The notes beneath the pieces are model-generated. The model did no database searches. It was not told the DNA's origin and was given only the letters and a program-made list of their open reading frames with translations. Both the position numbers and the translations under genes were made by a program. A stretch of 64,000 bases of DNA, from NCBI GenBank assembly GCA_018806985.1, contig JADANN010000383.1:434001-498000 (forward strand). The letters run 5' to 3'. Positions 1-11,335 of this stretch are shown piece after piece. This stretch comes from Angiostrongylus vasorum (lineage: Eukaryota; Nematoda; Chromadorea; Rhabditida; Metastrongylidae). The first letter of the stretch is position 1, and each line of letters begins with the position of its first letter.

Positions 1-254
1 CACCTTAGGAAAAGTAGATGATCAATTTTGATGAAGATCCAAGCTTGAGTGATGGAGGTACTGCATATGGACAAGAAGAGTAAAGGAAATATTATTATCG
101 ACGACAATATGTGGATAATGGAACTCAATAAGCGTCTCATCCATTACTGCAATATAGGGATTAAGGATAAAGTTAACAAGGATAACCGACCTAAGACCAT
201 GGAAACAAAAGAAGGAAAATCTGTAAATAACCAGAAAGATGCCGAGATATAAGC

Positions 255-370
255 AAAGCTCGGAACCTCAAGTGCATTCGAGTCCGCAGTTACCCTATCT
301 CAGCATCACTGTGGTTGTGTTTCACGTAACACCCTGTTATGAAGAAGGAATAGGCAGTAGATAAAAGTTA
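255..370 (+). repeat. SINE-B tail fragment
   Basis: Diverged copy of the 3' part of SINE-B: the 'ctcagcatcactgtggttgt' block followed by the tail that ends in a 'ggcagtagataaa' type sequence, as at 20.8 and 27.8 kb. The tRNA-like head is not recognisable. Confidence 0.5.
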
Positions 371-1639
371 AAACGATGAAAAAAATACCTATGTACACAG
401 ATTCTTACGACTTTCTAGAAATTTTACAACACTAATACAAGCTGATAAGGGACATGTTTGTCAGCACACATAGTCTAGAGTTGTCGCCCTTTTACGGTAC
501 TCAGAACGCAATAATAACTGGCAAAAGGAATTTGCACAAGTCGTTTATATTTCCTTGTTAAAACAACCAAATCATTCTTAGCTAAAGCGCCAAAATCAAT
601 ACTTTTAGATTTATCCTTGAAAAGAATAGTTCGTACACGTCATCGTGAAGTAGAAACCTTATCACCAGCGGTAAATTCCATCCGATTCGTAAAGGTTGGA
701 GAGTAACTGTGCAAACCCTAGATATGACCACTTAAAGGCTCCTGAGAAAACAGTCTTGTTAAGATAACAACAAACCAGCTAAACGGACGTTCCGCCAAGA
801 ATTAAGCGAACTCTTTAAACGGGGCTCTCAAAAAAAGAAGAGAAGCTTCCGAGTTGTTCTCTTTATAGACGCTTTTATGTTTACTGGGAGTGATATCTGA
901 ATGGATGTTCGCCAATATTTCACGGCGAGAGACAAAAATAACAATGCTGCGCTATACCAGATGAGTCACATGGTGTCATGCAAGAATATTCCATGGAGAC
1001 TTGCGTTCGGTGCTCCACTTTTCTCTTCGATTCAATTCGCTGCATTCTGAAGATCAAGACGTCGCCAGGAGCACCAGCCTTGAGGTGAGGATGCTCTAAA
1101 GTCGAATCATTGAGGCGTTCAGAGTGTCAATATGGTCGGTACATTAAAAGCCACAATAGCAAAACTTTGAGCAACCCAACAAATGGTGAACGGTATCGCA
1201 ATCAACGTTAAAACTGCAGAAATCAATAACAATCGATACATGCACCAAGTAGAGAACAATGAATTTAGAATGAAGACAACAATTTCCATACGATGGCGCC
1301 TATCCGTTTCAGAATGAATGACAATGGTAGAGAAGTTTTGATAAAACCATTTCTGACGAACAAAAGAATCCTGTTGAAAAGTGAATGTATCGTTCGAAGG
1401 TGTTACCTAAGAAGCTTCATCGGCTCGTAACATATGAAATGTCTGACTTTATCGCTTTGATTTTCCGTGCAATTTTTTTCAATAAAAAGGTTGTTTATGT
1501 ATGTTTAGTAAATAATTTTGAAGCTCACAGTCTGCTTTTTTCTATCGGTTTTTCTCAAAAATTCATTATTTTAACATTCTTATAGGCTTCAACTTTAGCA
1601 TGAATCAAAGTGATATTCGTGTCCTTCTTTTTTGTACGA
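371..1639. other. Non-coding stretch, no feature recognised
   Basis: AT-rich sequence with frequent stops in all frames. I see no repeat family, RNA gene or convincing exon here. Confidence 0.5.
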
Positions 1640-2590
1640 GTGGAAGAGTGGGCATAAGGCCGTGGCAAGTGCTCGGAATATCATCAAGTTTGGGATGATG
1701 GTAGTGTTGGTGAATCAATAGTGCGAACGTGGTTCCGGAAATACCGATCTGGTGATTTGGACCTCGAAGTTAAGGAAGGCCGCGGACGTCTCAATGAACT
1801 TGACGACGACGAATTGAAGGCACTAGTGGAACCAAACACGCGAACTACTGTTCGACACCATGCAGAACGGCATGGCGTAAGACCAGGAACAATTTTCACT
1901 CGGATGAATTGCATAGGAAAGACAATAAACTCGACATGTGGGTGCTGCACGAATTAAAGGATAATCAAAAAATTCGCCGTTTTAAAGTGTCGTCTGCTCT
2001 TATTCTGCGCAACAAAAACGACCCTTTTCTTGATCGAATTGTGACGCGCAAGAAGTGGATTCGGCACAACAACCGACAACGTTTAGCTCAATGGCTGGAT
2101 TGCGACCAGGCTCCACAGCTCCAAAGCCGAAATTGCATCAAAAAAAAGGTTATGGTGACTACTTGGTGGTCTGCAACCAGGGCTGATTCATCACAGCTTT
2201 CTAAATCCGGGCGAAACGATTACGGCAGAACAAGATTACCAACAATTCGACAAAATGCTCAGTGAACTCCAACAACAACGACCGGCATTAGTCAGCAGAA
2301 AAGGACCAATCCTTCTCCACGACAACGCAGGACCCTCACGTTGCGAAACTAGCGCTGCAGAAGTTTCGTCCGCTATATTCACCAGACCTCTCGCCTACCA
2401 GCTATTACTTCTTCAAATATCCCTTGACAACTTCCTGCGCAAGAAATGATTCACCAACTACAATGACGCAAAATATGCCTTCAACGAATTTATCGCTTCC
2501 AGAACTCCAGAATTTTATGCAAGTGGAGTAACGCCTCTCGTTGGCAAAAAATGTGTAGATTCAAACGGTGCTTATTTCAGCTAATAAAAC
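1640..2590 (+). pseudogene. Decayed mariner-family (Hsmar1/SETMAR-like) transposase
   Basis: A mariner transposase would cut and rejoin the ends of its own TA-inserted element. The frames read in order: an N-terminal helix-turn-helix region (WFRKYRSGDLDLE), the block HELKDNQKIRRF, then VSSALILRNKNDPFLDRIVT, then GPILLHDNAGPS, then YSPDLSPTSYYFFK and a C-terminal SNGAYFS-like end. These match the order and spacing of mariner transposases, about 345 residues. The reading frame changes several times between about 1,900 and 2,420. Of the three catalytic aspartates, the first is lost (TRKKW where TCDEKW is usual), the second is kept in LLHDN, and the third is Ser (PTSY for PTDY). The copy is therefore dead. 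I did not find convincing terminal inverted repeats. Confidence 0.9.
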
Positions 2591-2999
2591 TTGGTAGGAA
2601 AAAAAGTTATCTAGAATTTACATTTAAAATCGAACACTTCATATGTTACAACCTAGTAGTTGAGATGTCTGACACTTTACTCCAAATTGGGGTGTGGTGG
2701 GCTCATTTTGTAACGCGGGTAGCGCTGTGGTAGTGATGGCATCCAATATGAGCACTGTGCTGATCTGACTTCTCAGGGACAAGAGGCTTGATGACCCCCG
2801 GCAAGCTTGTAAAACAAAAATAAAAGTTTTGAATTCAAAATTCTAGTCTCTGAAGAATCATTGACGATCGAATAAGACGTGACCGCTTTAAATAATTCAT
2901 AAAAAGTGAGCGGAAGAGTCTATTAATATTGAGTGAGAAAGATCAAAAAGAGAAAGTACACTGATGTTCAACTCTTTCAATGAAAACTAATTGTAACTA
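2591..2999. other. Non-coding stretch
   Basis: AT-rich DNA after the mariner relic. A short box-A-like string near 2,720 (gcgctgtggtagtgatgg) may be a tRNA-like remnant, but there is no matching box B. Confidence 0.4.
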
Positions 3000-3117
3000 C
3001 AATGATGCTTGAGATATTTACAGAAACTCCCTGACCGCTGGTATTTGCGATGGGGATCGAACACGCTATTACCATTCTCGGTATCTAACGCGTTCACCAC
3101 CACACCATGCGGGTCCT
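3000..3117 (-). repeat. SINE-B copy
   Basis: Minus-strand copy with the tRNA-like head (gacccgcatggtgtggtgg, box A) at the right end, a box-B-like block near 3,055 and the start of the conserved tail at the left end. Confidence 0.7.
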
Positions 3118-3261
3118 TTGTTTGGTCTTTCTGTCAACCAGTTTTCTATCTACCAGTGCCGTTAGCAATCACCCGTCAATGGAATTGATCTGGGGGGCCC
3201 GAATCGGTAATGAACCCAGTTAAGCTGAAGCTTTAGCATAAGCCACAGTGAACTTTTTGTT

Positions 3262-3355
3262 CTGCGGTCGGGAGCTTTGCAAGTATCTCGGCATTTTTGT
3301 GGCTATAATTCACATCATACCCTGATATGAAAAAGAATAGGCAGCAAGTAAAAAA
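3262..3355 (+). repeat. SINE-B tail fragment
   Basis: Matches the conserved SINE-B tail from 'gagctttgcaagtatctcgg' to 'aggcagcaagtaaa'. The head is missing. Confidence 0.6.
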
Positions 3356-3774
3356 CTACTTGTAGTTCCCCAGCTTTTTTAAAAAGAAAAAAGACGAAAA
3401 AAAAGGAATGGGAAGAAGGGCTGGCAGAAATTTCTGTGGTCCAATCCATTAGTTATAGCTAGAAGGATATTGGACCGTGGAAATGTAGATTACCTACGAC
3501 GATGCCATTTTTTTCGTACACCTTTTTTTTCCGTTTCTTATGAAACTTACTTCTATAACTTTAACTGCTTCAACAATTCTTAATGCTTTTTTCGTTTTAC
3601 TACCAGTGGATGTAGTTTTCCATTTTATTACGTCTACGCACAGTTTACTAATGCTCCGTTAAACATTCACACCTAAAGCTTGCTCTATGCTGAAAAAGAA
3701 ATGAACGAATACGTCGTCCAGTGAATAGGACATCTTCAGTATCGAAAAGCATTGAGGATAAACTGGATTCAATG
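3356..3774. other. Non-coding stretch with A- and T-runs
   Basis: Purine-rich run near 3,380-3,425 and pyrimidine-rich run near 3,505-3,540. No exon or repeat family recognised. Confidence 0.4.
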
Positions 3775-4030
3775 TTCGGCATTGATCCCTAAACTATGCT
3801 CCACGCATTCGATTTTATTCGCAGCTATCACAGATTAAATATACATCTGGTCAATATATTCACTTTCGGTCGTCTACCGACCTATCAAGTCTATGTTTCT
3901 ATCCTTCTATAAAAGCGTCTGATTATCGACCCCAGATAGACCCTGGAAGGGTTAGAGAGCCTGTGACGCGCGATTGAAGCAAGCACAGATCCAGCATGCA
4001 TTGTAGAGCGCCTCTAACCACTTCGCTTCA
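3775..4030 (-). repeat. SINE-A, diverged copy
   Basis: Follows the SINE-A order on the minus strand: 'ttgatccctaaactatgctc', a cattcgattttatt block, an accgacctatc-like block, and a tRNA-like head near 4,005-4,030 (gcgcctctaaccacttcgc). Strongly diverged. Confidence 0.5.
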
Positions 4031-5057
4031 TGCACCCTATCGTGCTCTGTGGAGAACAGGAAGCAGTCACTTTGAATAAAGTGTATTCAAGAGAAAAGCG
4101 AAATAAAAATCGCTTTTCTTTTGCTAAATATGAAGCTCGCCTGATCGATCGACAGCAAATTATTGAGCTTTGGAAGCGTTTAAAGTTTGATAGTGAAGGA
4201 GGTAATGAGAAGCAGCAAATCGCAGACGATAAGATGAACACCATGACGATTCGTATATTTGGTGTTCAACGATATGAATGGAACGACTCTTTAAAGAGAG
4301 ACTAAATCCCTGCTTGACAGTTATCAGTGAAGTATGAATAATGGTGGAGCACAGTAGTATAGTGTTATCATTTTCTTATCACGATGAATGAATAATTCAA
4401 CAGCGATCAAGTCAATGCCTTTTTTCTTCTGTCCTGTCTTCTTTTTCTACCTCCCTTTTGTTCTTCACCTTCATTATTTTGGTCATATTTTCAATGATTC
4501 TCTTCTATTTCTCTTCAAGAATCAAATCGTCATCCCTACAGCCCTTATACGGATAGATCGCAATAGAATGCGCTGTGTCAGAAGCAGTTTCGAACATGTT
4601 CTATACATAATGACCGGAACTACTTCCGAAAAAAAAACAGGTACTATAGTGGTAGAAGAAAATACTAAAAAGGAAGGACAGAAATTGAAAAACGCAAGAT
4701 TACTTTGAGTGTTCAAATGAAAAGAAAAAAAAACCGTCGCACATGTAGAACAGCTCTGAAGCGCGAAGAGGGATTACTTAGCATGGAATCAAACGAATCA
4801 TACCCGAGACAAAATAGAGAAAATGATTCTTCAGGATTTAATTGATGATGGTAGGAGGGTCGAAGAAAAACGAGCTATTCGATCAAAAAAAGGGACCACA
4901 GCAGAGATCTAATCTCAACAGACACAAAACCCATAAACCAAATACCGATGACGAAAAAAATAAGTGCCTCTTACCAGATACCAATGTAATCCGCTCATAA
5001 AAAAGAAGAAATCAGGTCATTAAAAAAAGAATAAAGAGAGACAGGCGAAACGAAGGA
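4031..5057. other. Non-coding stretch
   Basis: Contains a charged open stretch near 4,085-4,225 on the plus strand (KYEARLIDRQQIIELWKRLK) that could be an exon, but it has no strong splice borders or recognised domain. The rest is AT-rich with pyrimidine-rich and purine-rich runs. Confidence 0.35.
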
Positions 5058-5176
5058 CCCGCATGGTGTGGTGGTGAGCGCGTTACTCCCCGGAAATGGA
5101 CAATAGCGCGTTCGTTCCCCACCGTAGACACCTGCAGTCCGGAGTTTTGCAAATATCTCAGCATCATTAAAGAATA
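5058..5176 (+). repeat. SINE-B copy
   Basis: Head gacccgcatggtgtggtgg, a box-B-like gcgttcgttcccc, then the 'gttttgcaaatatctcagca' tail block. The 3' part of the tail is absent. Confidence 0.75.
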
Positions 5177-5325
5177 AAGAGTTTACAATTTCGAGAATAA
5201 ATGCATTACGACTTCTTCTATGATTTAAAGAAGTCTCGCCAACTTTTCTTAAAGGACAAGATACGAAAATGACACGAAGTGGTTAAGGAAAATGTAGCAA
5301 ATATATACGAGGAATCACCTAAGAC

Positions 5326-5337
5326 ATTATGATTAAA
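5326..5337. repeat. Target-site duplication of PLE1, left copy
   Basis: attatgattaaa, repeated exactly at 9,157-9,168, directly flanking the Penelope-like element. Confidence 0.75.
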
Positions 5338-5435
5338 TTCCCACGACCGACTTTCTATTAACTTCGGCATTGATCAAATAGTTCTCGATATTCTTGTTGA
5401 CTAAACACGAGGTGTTACTTTATTCTTTATTCCGT

Positions 5436-5477
5436 TAAAGCTGACGTTTCGGCGGATTTCGCCTTCTTCAGAGCCTA
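5436..5477 (-). ncRNA. Hammerhead-ribozyme-like motif, left arm of PLE1
   Basis: On the minus strand: aggct, then CTGAAGA (fits the CUGANGA core), a short stem-loop (ggcg, aaatc, cgcc), then GAAACGTC (GAAA core plus the GUC cleavage triplet), then agct, which can pair with the preceding ggct as stem I. Stem III is only the A-C/G-U step, the minimalist type I form reported in animal PLEs and thought to act as dimers. No cleavage data; the call is from sequence alone. Confidence 0.7.
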
Positions 5478-5639
5478 GAAGGGTATATTGACAGGCAATT
5501 TACTAAGTCAAACGCTCCGATAACACCTACAGAAAGATGAAAATCTAAATCGCAACCACACGATCAAAAGCTTCTCGAAAAAACCCACCGTTTATTACGT
5601 GCTTTCCACTGAGGAAGAACAGCTGATCAGAGTCGCATA

Positions 5640-6640
5640 TGGTCGACAAATGCACCACCCCACATCAAAAGTCGATGCGAAGGTACGGGGCCGGACCACA
5701 TATGATCTCCGGGCATTCCTCCCTGCTGTTCATTCTACCGTTCCTGGCACTTTATCCAAAAAGCCTCTAGAAGTTTGCGCGTTGGTGTTTTGGCATCCTG
5801 TGCGAGGATATTGACTTTGATATCAAAAATCGTCTCCGCTATGTTTTTTGTATCCTACGCGTGCCTAGCGGCGTGTCTTATTTTGATTTTCGTTTGCCAT
5901 CTAGGTGTTCTTTTATGCGGATACATAGAAGTCTGCCCGTTTCGCCGATATATTCATTCCGCAAGTAATACAAGAGACCAGCTATATCGTACCTGAACTC
6001 GTGCATTCACCGTCCTTGCCATAAGGGCAAATTACGCAACTTTGTGTTTCGCATAGACGGTCATATAGTCGGTTACGAACTAATTGACGGCAAAGGGAGT
6101 AGGGTGGTATTTCAACTATCGCTACCAATTCCTCTACTCCTGCCCTTCTTAAGCATCGTTTTATAGCCACAATTACTTCATCGCTAATGAAGGGCAACAT
6201 AAACGGGGTTTTGTCTTGGCCACGTTTTTTCCTTTTGGAGCGTCGCTCTACTTCTAGCTTATCTCGTGCGGTTACTATTTCATAGCCATTGGAGATGGCT
6301 ATTTGCCGAGCTAAGTTGTGGGATCTTTTAGTTCCCTCTTCGTGCACACAGAGGTGGCTGTTGGAAACAACTTTCTTACAAGCGCCCTCTTTGTGTGTGA
6401 AAGGTGGGAGCAGAGGAAATGAACGATATTCTTGTTACTTGATTTTCGGTTCCATTTTTGTCATGTAACCGTTATCCGATAAGTTGATCTGAACGTTAAG
6501 AAATGGAAGCCAATCTTCTTTTTGGTTTCTCACGGGTAAAGTTGATGTACGTAGACTGCTCGTTCAACAATTCAAAGCATTTGTCCATCTCCTCCTGAGT
6601 AGAGAAGATGACAAAACAGTCATCTATATATCTCGGCTTC
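5640..6640 (-). pseudogene. PLE1 inverted 3' copy: end of RT and GIY-YIG nuclease
   Basis: Read on the minus strand this begins at the reverse transcriptase catalytic box RYIDDCFVIF near 6,640. It continues through the connector (SNGYEIVTARDKLEVERRSK) and the conserved AIKRCLRRAG and RNRLYDRLCETQSCVICPYG blocks into the GIY-YIG nuclease region. It is the reverse complement of the right arm. The stretch 5,982-6,347 is one open segment, and frames shift on either side. It lacks the front of the RT, so it cannot encode a complete protein and is best seen as the truncated inverted partner copy. Confidence 0.8.
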
Positions 6641-6771
6641 AAGAAACAAAAAAGAAATTGTTTACACATATGATAGGAGTCAAAATAGAGTTGATAATGC
6701 ACCAAGAAAATCTAGGGTCACCGTACTTGAGGGCGTGACCATACCCTGAGAGCGCGCGCTCACTACTATAA

Positions 6772-8860
6772 TTGGGCACAAGTTCTTCACCATCACAACC
6801 CTTTTCTAAAGCAACCGTGCGTAGGACCGCATGCAGTTTGTATGAGCTTCAAGATCGACTTCGCTATCAAGCCAAAAAGGAAAAATCGAGCAAAAATGAA
6901 AATCAAGAGGTGGCGAGATTAACACCGTCTCCTTTCCCTAAAGCGTTCTTTAGGAAGCAGGACCCTAACGTTGAAATCGATACAAAATTCCGCATGTTTT
7001 CGGACGATGTTCTCAAAACTCTTAATCATTATCGCGGTAGAAAATTCATCTCTAACCTCACAGCCTCATAAAAATGAGTTATGCGAGAAATTAGAGAATT
7101 AATAAATTCAAAGATCATTAGGCTATCAGTTAGCGATAAAGGGGGAGAGTTCGTAGTTGTTCTTCGTTAGTTAGATGTTAAGATAACGGAGAAACATCTT
7201 AATGATGTTACCCTTTATCGCCCATCCCCTGAAAAGGAATACAAAACTCAATACCGAAAACTAAATAATCAGTGGGTCAATGTGGCAAGGGCTGCAGGCA
7301 TAAAACCATCGGTTATTTCGCACTTTAAATCAATAGACCAACATGTCCCGTCTTATAACTGCTTATTAAAACACATAAGTTGGTATCAGCTGATGATCTT
7401 GCGTCAACCAACCCAACATCCTTCAATGCTAGACCCATCATCAGTTGTGTAGACGGACCAACGGATAGAATAACTTGGTTTTTAAGCCTAATACTTTCCC
7501 AGTTGCTCAAACACATTCCAGCTCACCTTACGAACACCCAAATGTTCCTGGAACGTCTACGTAACGTGTCTCCTAATAAACCGTGCGTAATGGAGTTCGA
7601 CGTTTCGGCGCTGTACACCAACGTATCGAATGACTCTGTAGTGCAAGCCATCCATGAACTTGTTGTTGAACATGAAGGAGGAATACAAATGCATGGCTTG
7701 TCTACTCAGCAGCTCATGGAACTCTTAAAAGAGTGCCTAAACTGCTCGATTTTCATATGGTCTAGGAATTATTACGCACAAATTAGAGGGCTGGCAATGG
7801 GACAGCGACTGGCGCAAAGTCTTACCATTGCCTTTATGTCTAAAATAGAAGCCCCCGTTATTGATCTCCGGCCGGCCCTCTACTGTAGATGTATAGATGA
7901 CTGCTTTGTCATCTTCTCTACTCAGGAGCGATGGACAAATGCTTTGAATTGTTGAACGAGCAGTCTGAGTATATCAACTTTACCCATGAGAAACCAAAAG
8001 AAGATTGGTTTCCATTTCTTAACGTTCAGATCAACTTATCGGATAACGGTTACATGACAAAATAGAACCGAAAATCAAGTAGCAAGAATATCGTTCATTT
8101 CCTCTGCTCCCACCTTTCACACACAAAGAGGGCGCTTGTAAGAAAGTTGTTTCCAACAGCCACCTCTGTGTGCACGAAGAGGGAACTAAAAGAGGAATCG
8201 CACAACATGGCTCGGCAAACAGCCATCTCCAATGGCTATGAAATAGTAACCCCCACGATATAAGTCTAAAAGGAGAGCGAGGCTCCAAAAGGAAAAACGT
8301 GGCCAAGACAAAACCCCGTTTATGTTGCCCTTCATTAGCGATGAAAGTAATTGTGGCTATAAAACGATGCTTAAGAAGGGCAGGTCTAGAAGAATCGGTA
8401 GCGATAGTTGAAATACCACCCTATTCCCTTTGTCGTCAATTAGTTCGTAACCGACTATATGACCGTCTATGCGAAACACAAAGTTGCGTAATTTGCCCTT
8501 ATGGCAAGGACGGTGAATGCATGAGTTCAGGTACGATATACCTGATTTCTTGTAGTACTTGCGGAGACGAATATATAGGCGAAACGGGCATACTTCTATG
8601 TATTCGCACAAAAGAACACCTAGATGGCAAACGAAAATCAAAAGAAGACACGCCCACTAGGTACGCATAGGACACAAAAACATAGCGGAGACGATTTTGA
8701 TATTAAAGTCAATATCCTCGCACAGGATGCCAAAAACACCAACGCGCAAACTTCTAGGGGGCTTTTTGGATAAATACCAGGAACCCTAGAATGAACAGCA
8801 GGGGAGGAATGCCATGAGATCACACGTGATTCGACCCCGTACCTTCGCATCGACTTTTGA
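6772..8860 (+). pseudogene. PLE1 reverse transcriptase plus GIY-YIG endonuclease
   Basis: The protein would copy element RNA at a nick made by its own C-terminal nuclease. The order fits Penelope-like elements: a basic N-terminal region (6,772-7,071, ends at a stop); a broken segment to about 7,380; the RT core (7,380-7,955) with motif A EFDVSALYTNV and catalytic box near 7,890, here CIDDCFVIF where the left arm has YIDD; a connector; and the GIY-YIG domain (about 8,299-8,670: GTIYLISCSTCGDEYIGET, then R and EHLDGK). A C-terminal segment runs on to about 8,860. At least four frame changes or stops make it a pseudogene. Penelope RTs are related to telomerase RT and usually carry this nuclease. 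Confidence 0.88.
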
Positions 8861-9047
8861 TGTGGGGTGGTGCATTTATCGACCGTATGCGACTCTGATC
8901 AGCTGTTCTTCCTCAGTGGAAGTCACGTAATAAACGGAGGGTTTTTTTCGAGAAGCTTTTGATCGTGTGGTTGCGATTTAGATTTTCATCTTTCTGTAGG
9001 TGTTATCGGAGCGTTTGACTTAGTAAATTGCTTACCAATATACCCTT

Positions 9048-9088
9048 CTAGGTTCTGAAGAAGGCAAAATCCGCCGAAACGTCAGCTT
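9048..9088 (+). ncRNA. Hammerhead-ribozyme-like motif, right arm of PLE1
   Basis: Core CTGAAGA at 9,055-9,061, short stem II (ggc, aaaat, gcc), GAAACGTC ending at 9,083, then agct. Same architecture as the left-arm motif but on the plus strand, so the two face outward. The left flank reads taggtt instead of taggct, which weakens one pair of stem I. Confidence 0.65.
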
Positions 9089-9156
9089 TAACGGAATAAA
9101 GAATAATAAAGAATAAAGTAACACCTCGTGTTTACTCAACAAGAATATCGAGAACT

Positions 9157-9168
9157 ATTATGATTAAA
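9157..9168. repeat. Target-site duplication of PLE1, right copy
   Basis: attatgattaaa, identical to 5,326-5,337. Confidence 0.75.
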
Positions 9169-10556
9169 GTTTGTCCTTAGGCTTATTGGTTCAATATCTA
9201 CGTTCACCGCAGGAAACAGTCAGTTGGGTCGTTCTTTTCCAATGTGTATATTTCATGCTCAGTTATGATGTTAAACGATAGCATAGGATCATTATTAGTT
9301 GCATTTACTATGTAAATACATACACGCCAATAAAGCGCAATGGTTGGAGAGATTTGCAATATACTCGTGGCCGCTGGTTCGGCGCCATCCCTTATTAGCC
9401 AAGCAAGTCTTCTATCTTTTCGGAGTCGTGCAAATTAACTTCCTTCGTTTCGGAGTCCGGAAAATTGATGCCCAACTTGCCTATGAAAAGCTCCTCTGAT
9501 GAAGACCTGGGAGTGTTCTAGGAGAGTAGTGCCAGCATTACACAGAAGATCAACTTCTCCTCCTCGAATTCTTCGAGAAGAGATTTCGAAGAAGAGGGAA
9601 ACTACCAGTAGAAGCAGAATCCAAGATAAAATCCCAAAACCTTTATGGATGACGGGCGGTATATAAACAGTACTGGAATCCGCACAATATAAGTGAAGAT
9701 GAGTCATACGTAGTAAAAAGAAAAGACCATACAAAAAATTGAACATTGGGATAAACGGAACGAGACGCGGTCAGAAGACGAAATGAGCGGAAATGCTAAT
9801 TTGTTACAGCGTTGCACCACCACCACCTATCGCCTCTCCCACAACAACCCTCACACAAACATCGCACATCTCCCGCACACATTTGCTGTTACTGTTAAAC
9901 TATGCCACACTAGTGAACGCTTTCTGAGAACAGCTTGTTGTTGTGCTGAAGACAATCATAGTGTACTGTGCTGAATATAAGACGTATTAAGGAAAAAAGA
10001 ACAATCCGTTAGATGTTGATGAATTCCTGAGGAATATCTTACGCCTCCGACTCAATTCGTAACATCATAGAGGTGAAATAATGTATACTCGGCCTATCCG
10101 ATGACTTTCAAGTCTAACGATGTATCAAATCGATGGTTTTAACCCCCCAGATAAGTCTCGTTTCAATTTGCCTACTCTGGATTGATTAAAGTTTTGGTTT
10201 TTACGGAGGAAGAGATTGAACTCACGATCCCATATGTATTACACCAGATAATACGGAATTTAATGTGTGGATTTCCCTTTAGCTTATATGAATCAGTGAT
10301 ATTAGCATCTAATTCTCAAGATCTTCTTTTCCGTAGCAAGCTTTGATAAGTTCTTGACTTAGAGGCGGAGTTTTTGACGTTAATAAGCTTGGAGAATTTC
10401 CACCATTAGAAACTCGTAGTTCATTTTCCGGACTTCGCAACATGTTTGTTCCCCCATCTAAGAAAAAAATGTAGACCCATTACATAGGACAATGCAAACC
10501 TTCAAATCTTAAATAGATCTTCAAAAAATAACTCCTTGCTTTTTAATAAATGACGA
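9169..10556. other. Non-coding stretch
   Basis: No recognised exon, repeat family or RNA gene. Open stretches near 9,435-9,746 and 9,783-9,974 have no domain and no clear splice context. Confidence 0.4.
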
Positions 10557-11335
10557 GAAGGCACTGTGGTTAGAGGTACCACGCAATATACACTTTGTCC
10601 TTGGTTCGATTCTGCACCTCAGGCTTAGCAACTCCACATGCTTCCAAGGTTGTGAATTTGGTACCAGACTCCTATGAGAGGGACAAAAGCACTGTCTTTA
10701 CAAATAAGGAAATGCTGTCTTAAAAATCCATAGTTTTTCTTGATGAGCAAACACGAGGCTCTTATTTTTACTCATTGTTCACAAAAAGAAAAAACTGACG
10801 TTTCAACGGATTTCGTCCTTATCAGAGCCTAGGAATGTGAAATTGACTGCAATCGACTCAGCCAAACACCTCCATAAGTAAACCAGAAAAAAGCACGAAA
10901 CCAAGATTTCAGTCACATTGAGAATAAAATAGCCTCTTCTGCATACTAACTGCTTTCTTTTGTGTTCGTTTCTTTTTCTTTTGTTTTAGTTATGGAGGTA
11001 TTTGGCTGGGTAGATTGCAGCCAAACTTGACCTTTCCAGGCTCCCAAGAACGTCAAATCCGCCGAAACGCAAGCTTGTTTATGAATAAAGCGCACAATAA
11101 CAACTTCGCGTTTGCTCATCTAGCAAACACTTAATTATTTGATCAATTCTGAGGTTAACTGCAAGTCGGTGCTGGGAATTACTGTCCTAAAACTTCGGCG
11201 GGCTACTGCAAGCTAATTTTAGGGCCAAATATGGATGCAGTCACCTCTACGATATTTAATGGAGTGGAATGCATGGCGAATCATTCAAGGATTGATAAAC
11301 GTAGAACACTTTACGCTTCACGCTTTATAACAGGT
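10557..11335 (+). repeat. SINE-A copy split by a PLE foldback element
   Basis: Left piece 10,557-10,725 has the tRNA-like head (gcactgtggttagaggtacc) and box B (ggttcgattctgc). Right piece 11,177-11,335 resumes with the SINE body (gtggaatgcatggcgaatca) seen at 50.0 and 57.5 kb. The sequence between them is the foldback element described separately. Confidence 0.7.
10726..11176. mobile_element. PLE3: coding-free foldback relative of the PLE
   Basis: Left arm (gatgagcaaacacgaggctc onward) and right arm (ending in ttcgcgtttgctcatc) are inverted copies of about 150 bp. They carry the same blocks as the PLE1 ends, with a one-sided tail on the right (ctgaggttaactgcaagtcg). Imperfect flanking repeats at 10,710-10,725 and 11,177-11,192 (13 of 16 bases match) look like a target duplication. 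There is no coding sequence. The ribozyme-like cores are degenerate: CTGATAA on the left arm, CCCAAGA on the right. Confidence 0.7.

Larger units (their letters stand above)
5338..9156. mobile_element. PLE1: Penelope-like element with long inverted arms
   Basis: The element is bounded by a 12-bp duplication. From left to right it has a one-sided tail (5,338-5,380; its complement reads caatgccgaagttaatagaa), a minus-strand arm (about 5,381-6,640), a single-copy middle (about 6,640-7,885) and a plus-strand arm (about 7,885-9,156) that is the reverse complement of the left arm. Terminal blocks such as cacgaggtgttact and ctgacgtttcggcggatttc occur in opposite orientation at both ends. The right copy carries reverse transcriptase plus GIY-YIG nuclease; the left arm repeats only the 3' third. 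Penelope-like elements are known to join to 5'-truncated, inverted copies, which explains this shape. Stops and frameshifts show it is inactive now. Confidence 0.85.

Noticed and set aside
4388..4716. Overlapping open frames on both strands
   Set aside because: Phe/Leu-rich composition from pyrimidine-rich DNA; no motif.
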